The notes under the pieces: generated by a model
Seen by the model: only the letters and a program-made list of their open reading frames with translations
Databases searched by the model: none
Told to the model about the DNA's origin: nothing
Translations under genes and position numbers: made by a program
Shown here: piece by piece, positions 60,831 through 64,000 of the stretch
Layout: every line of letters begins with the position of its first letter
Numbering within the stretch: position 1 is the stretch's first letter
Assembly: GCA_046348585.1 (NCBI GenBank)
Contig: JAXMDZ010000013.1
Coordinates: 18,188 to 82,187 of the forward strand
Source: JADZAI01 sp046348585
Lineage (GTDB): Bacteria; Pseudomonadota; Alphaproteobacteria; Micropepsales; Micropepsaceae
Direction of reading: 5' to 3'
DNA length: 64,000 nucleotides

Positions 60831-61793
60831 ATGACCAAACTCGGCGCCGCCATCGCGCTGCTCGCCACGGCCTCTTTCACGACGCTCGCCCAGGCCGGCG
60901 ACATCGACAGCCGCTATCAGCCCTACGCGCCGGTCTCCGGCGTTTCGGGTTCGCTGAAGTCGATCGGCTCGGACACGCTCAACAACCTGATGACGCTGTG
61001 GGCGGAAGACTTCCGCAAGAACTACCCCAGCGTCACGATCGAGATCGAAGGCAAGGGTTCGTCGACCGCTCCGCCGGCGCTGATCGCCGGCACCGCCCAG
61101 CTCGGCCCGATGTCGCGCCCGATGCGCGCCGCCGAGAGCGACCAGTTCGAAGCGAAGTACGGCTACAAGCCGACGGCGGTCCGCGTCGCGGTCGACACGC
61201 TCGCCGTGTTCGTGAACAAGGACAATCCCGTCGCCTGCCTGTCGCTGACCCAGCTCGACTCGATCTTCTCGGTCTCGCGCAACCTCGGCGGCCAGGCGAT
61301 CGACACCTGGGACCAGGCCGGCGGCACCGGCGATTTCGTCGGCAAGCCGATCTCGCTCTTCGGCCGTAACGCCGCCTCGGGCACCTACGGCTACTTCAAG
61401 GAAGTGGCGCTGGGCAACGGCGACTACCGCGATACCGTGAAGGAGCAGCCGGGCTCGTCGGCCGTCGTCCAGGGCGTCGCCGCCGACAAGTATGCGATCG
61501 GCTATTCGGGCATCGGCTACAAGACCGCCGACGTGCGCGCCGTGAACATCTCGGGCCGCGACGGCCAGTGCTACGAGCCGAACCAGGAGAACGCCTACAA
61601 GGGCTCCTATCCGATCACCCGCTTCCTCTACATCTACGTGAACAAGAACCCCTCGGCGCCGCTCGACCCGGTGCTGCGCGAGTTCTTCAAGTACGTCCTG
61701 TCGGCCGACGGCCAGAAGGACACCGACAAGGACGGCTACTTCCCGATGCCGTACGTCTTCGCGCAGGAAGACGTGGCGAAGGTCAGCCAGTAA
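60831..61793 (+). CDS. pstS: Phosphate-binding periplasmic protein PstS
   Basis: The 320-residue protein has a signal peptide cleaved near LAQAG and phosphate-binding loops SIGSDTLNNL, GKGSSTAPPAL, GPMSRPM and GRNAASGTYGYFK, the PBP-like-2 pattern. It captures inorganic phosphate for the PstCAB importer. The Pho box upstream and pstC downstream place it under PhoB control. It is separated from pstC by a strong hairpin. Confidence 0.94.
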   Translation: MTKLGAAIALLATASFTTLAQAGDIDSRYQPYAPVSGVSGSLKSIGSDTLNNLMTLWAEDFRKNYPSVTIEIEGKGSSTAPPALIAGTAQLGPMSRPMRAAESDQFEAKYGYKPTAVRVAVDTLAVFVNKDNPVACLSLTQLDSIFSVSRNLGGQAIDTWDQAGGTGDFVGKPISLFGRNAASGTYGYFKEVALGNGDYRDTVKEQPGSSAVVQGVAADKYAIGYSGIGYKTADVRAVNISGRDGQCYEPNQENAYKGSYPITRFLYIYVNKNPSAPLDPVLREFFKYVLSADGQKDTDKDGYFPMPYVFAQEDVAKVSQ

Positions 61794-61802
61794 ACGCCTG
61801 AT

Positions 61803-61838
61803 CCTCCGGCGAGCCCCGCGGGGGCGGCTCGCCGGAGG
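61803..61838 (+). promoter_or_regulatory. Intercistronic hairpin between pstS and pstC
   Basis: A perfect 13-bp stem CCTCCGGCGAGCC/GGCTCGCCGGAGG closes a GC-rich loop 10 nt after the pstS stop codon, with no T-tract (TATTCACGG follows). It probably protects the pstS 3' end or attenuates transcription, giving more binding protein than permease. Confidence 0.7.
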
Positions 61839-61886
61839 TATTCACGGCCCCCGGTCTTCCTCGTTACGCCGCCTCAGGGGCCACAG

Positions 61887-64000
61887 ATGACCGACGCCAC
61901 CCAGCCGTCAGGACAACCCGCGCGGCGCTCCGTCGTCTATCAGCGGCCCAAGACCACCAGCCGCTCCGTCCTCTTCATGGACAAGCTGGCCGACCGGGTC
62001 ATCACCTGGGGCGGCCTCTTCGTGATCGTCGCCGTGCTGGCGATCATGGTCTTCCTCATCTGGGTCTGCATCCCGCTGCTCAGCTCCGGCTCGATGGAAG
62101 GCCGGACCTCCTATGCGCTGGAGAGCCATTCCGGCGGCGTCTATGCGGCGGCCCAGACCGACGAACAGCTCACCGTCGCGCTCGATGTCGGGCTCGACGG
62201 CAAGATCGAAGCCTTCCACGCCCCGACCGGCCGCGCCCTGCCCGCGCCGTCGCTCGACATGGGCGGCCAGACCGCGACGACGATCGGCAAGACGCTGCAG
62301 GGCGGCGACATCATCTTCGGCTACGCCGACGGCACGATCCGCATCGGCACGCTGGCCCTGAAGCAGCTCGTGGTCGCCGAGACCGCCATCCCCGCCGACG
62401 CCCAGGCGCTCAACGAGCGCGACGTCTTCGCCGGCGACGCCGTCTTTTCGAAGATCCCCGGCCAGTTCCGCCGCACCACGATCGAAACCGCGCTGGAGCC
62501 GCCGGTGCAGATCGCCCCGGCCGGAACCGCCATCGTCAAGGTCGACTACCGCGTTTCCGGCACCGCCGAGCGGCCGCTCAAGACCTTCGTCTCGCTCGAC
62601 GCCGCCGGCACGATCCGCCTCAGCCAGGCCGCCTCGATCGTCAACATGATGACCGGCGAGACGGCCTCCGAAGTCACCAGCACCGAGATCCCGACCGACG
62701 TGACGGCCGCCGACGTGGTGGCGCTGCTGCTGAACGCGGACGGCACCCGCGTCATCATCGGCCTGAAGGACGGCACGCTGCTGCGCTTCGACACCCGCGA
62801 CTTCAAGGCGCCCAAGCTGGTCGAGCGCGCCCGCGCTTTCGAGGGCGGCGTGACGCTCACCGCCCTCGCCTATCTCAACGGCGACAATTCGCTGGTGGTC
62901 GGCGGCTCCGACGGTTCGACCTCCGTCTGGTTCGGCGTCGACCGCAAGTCGAAGGACACCGCCGACGGCATCGTCCTCACCAAAGTTCATGCCGCGTTCG
63001 AGCCGATGCCGGGCGCGATCACCGAGATCCGCGTCAGCCAGCGCACCCGCATGTTCCTGACCGCCGATGCCAAGGGCGACGTCTGGGTGCGTCACGCGAC
63101 GACCGAGCGCACGCTGCTCGAACTGCCCGAGCCGCCGGACGCGAACGGGCTTTCGGCCACCATTTTCGCGCCGCGCGACGACGCCGTGCTGGCGATCGGC
63201 AAGAACGGCCAGGTGGCGCTGTGGCGGATCGACATCCCCCACCCCGAAACGACGCTCCAGTCGCTGTTCGGCAAGGTCTGGTACGAGGGCTATGCCGAGC
63301 CGCAATATGTCTGGCAGTCGACCGCCAGCCAGGACAGCTTCGAGCCCAAGCTCTCGCTCATCCCGCTGATCTTCGGCACCTTCAAGGCGGCGATCTACGC
63401 GCTGCTGCTGGCCGTGCCGATCGCCCTCTTCGCGGCCATCTACACCTCCGAGTTCCTGCACTGGCGCGTGCGCGGCGTCGTCAAGCCGCTGATGGAGCTG
63501 ATGGCGACCCTGCCCTCGGTGGTCATCGGCTTCATCGCCGCCCTGGTGCTCTCGCCCATCGTCGAGAACTGGATCGCGGCCATCGTCATCGCCTTCGCGG
63601 TCGTGCCGATCTGTCTCATCGGGGCCGCCTTCCTGTGGCAGATCCTGCCGCAGGACACCGCCCTGCGGCTCGACGGCATTCCCAAGCTGCTGTTCTTCTT
63701 CCTCGCCGTGCTCGCCGGCGTGTGGGGCGCGGTGCAGACCGGCCCGATGTTCGAGGCGGCCTTCTTCGGCGGCGATTTCAGACTGTGGACGGCGGGCGAA
63801 GGCTCCGGCCAGCCATTCCTCTTCCTGCTGCTCATTCCGCTCTCGGCCCTCGCCGTCTTCGTCGGCTGGACCGGGATCGAGGCGGTCGCCGGCTATCGCG
63901 TGTGGCTGCGCCATCAGAGCGACGTGACGGCGGGCGCGGTCGAGTTCGTGCGCTGGGCGCTGCTGCTGGTCGCCTCGATGGGTCTGTCCTGGCTGCTGGC
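61887..64000 (+). CDS. pstC: Enlarged phosphate ABC permease PstC, 3' end outside window
   Basis: The frame is open from ATG 61887 to the window end (704 codons, no stop). After a basic cytoplasmic tail, TM1 (TWGGLFVIVAVLAIMVFLIW) is at about 38-58. A ~400-residue soluble insertion follows with WD40/propeller-like repeats (GKIEAFHAPTGRAL, IIFGYADGTIRIGTL, SLVVGGSDGSTSVWFG, FLTADAKGDVWVRHA, AIGKNGQVALWRID). PstC-type helices start near 490, with LFAAIYTSEFL and VKPLMELMATLPSVVIGFIAAL, the coupling helix. It completes the Pst importer with pstS. Confidence 0.9.
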   Translation, partial: MTDATQPSGQPARRSVVYQRPKTTSRSVLFMDKLADRVITWGGLFVIVAVLAIMVFLIWVCIPLLSSGSMEGRTSYALESHSGGVYAAAQTDEQLTVALDVGLDGKIEAFHAPTGRALPAPSLDMGGQTATTIGKTLQGGDIIFGYADGTIRIGTLALKQLVVAETAIPADAQALNERDVFAGDAVFSKIPGQFRRTTIETALEPPVQIAPAGTAIVKVDYRVSGTAERPLKTFVSLDAAGTIRLSQAASIVNMMTGETASEVTSTEIPTDVTAADVVALLLNADGTRVIIGLKDGTLLRFDTRDFKAPKLVERARAFEGGVTLTALAYLNGDNSLVVGGSDGSTSVWFGVDRKSKDTADGIVLTKVHAAFEPMPGAITEIRVSQRTRMFLTADAKGDVWVRHATTERTLLELPEPPDANGLSATIFAPRDDAVLAIGKNGQVALWRIDIPHPETTLQSLFGKVWYEGYAEPQYVWQSTASQDSFEPKLSLIPLIFGTFKAAIYALLLAVPIALFAAIYTSEFLHWRVRGVVKPLMELMATLPSVVIGFIAALVLSPIVENWIAAIVIAFAVVPICLIGAAFLWQILPQDTALRLDGIPKLLFFFLAVLAGVWGAVQTGPMFEAAFFGGDFRLWTAGEGSGQPFLFLLLIPLSALAVFVGWTGIEAVAGYRVWLRHQSDVTAGAVEFVRWALLLVASMGLSWLL

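Overview
The window is high-GC DNA from an alphaproteobacterium. This rests on the rpsF-rpsR-rplI-dnaB-alr-radA-cvpA-purF gene order, a FixL/FixJ/FixK-type regulatory cluster with TTGA-N6-TCAA boxes, RecX, DUF2189 and DUF3297 families, and dispersed GC-rich palindromic repeats. The order or genus cannot be fixed from the sequence. Genes are tightly packed, with many ATGA/GTGA stop-start overlaps, and GC-rich third positions generate long antisense open frames that are not genes.

Layout. 1-3615: TetR regulator (5' end missing) with a YbhGFS-like drug/solute export operon (membrane fusion lipoprotein, ABC ATPase, ABC-2 permease). 3.6-5.6 kb: accessory patch with a HIRAN-domain protein between two direct copies of a ~95-bp repeat, then a DpnI-family endonuclease with a small acidic protein. 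6-14.5 kb: ribosomal (S6, S18, L9), replication (DnaB), cell-wall (Alr), repair (RadA) and purine (PurF) housekeeping. 14.4-18 kb: der-bamB-yfgM-like block on the minus strand. 18-22.2 kb: envelope protein, O-methyltransferase, RecX, DUF2189 membrane protein, secreted protein. 22.4-25.7 kb: a visibly AT-richer island holding a ubiquitin-like protein, an E1-like (ThiF) enzyme and a Cys-rich DUF6527 protein, divergent from an XRE regulator and an ImmA/IrrE peptidase, with an ordered set of operator-like palindromes between them. 25.7-34 kb: guaA, an RsmB-like methyltransferase, a large TonB-dependent receptor, guaB and rlmE. 34-38 kb: Ppx/GppA, tRNA-Gln(CUG) and two secreted proteins of unknown function.

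38.2-42.4 kb: an apparent D-amino-acid utilisation set (N-acyl-D-amino-acid deacylase, FAD amine oxidase, APC permease). 42.4-49.7 kb: a low-oxygen regulon. FixL-like kinase, FixJ and FixK lie beside FixK-box-preceded genes: an alcohol dehydrogenase, a DUF2267 protein, and two paralogous diiron proteins with a four-cysteine partner; a universal stress protein follows fixK. The FixL-like PAS domain has Arg where the haem-binding His of classical FixL sits, so its signal may not be haem-bound O2. 49.7-60.6 kb: OPT transporter, M14 carboxypeptidase, DEAD-box helicase, 2-oxoglutarate-type oxygenase, ribokinase with nucleoside hydrolase (nucleoside salvage), CurA-like reductase, and a MaoC/CitE-like pair. 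60.7-64 kb: Pho box, pstS, a strong intercistronic hairpin, and the first 704 codons of an enlarged pstC that runs off the window.

The most notable system is the ubiquitin-like/E1/DUF6527 island with its own XRE-ImmA control unit. The component families are known from genome surveys, but the biological role of this combination is, to my knowledge, unestablished.
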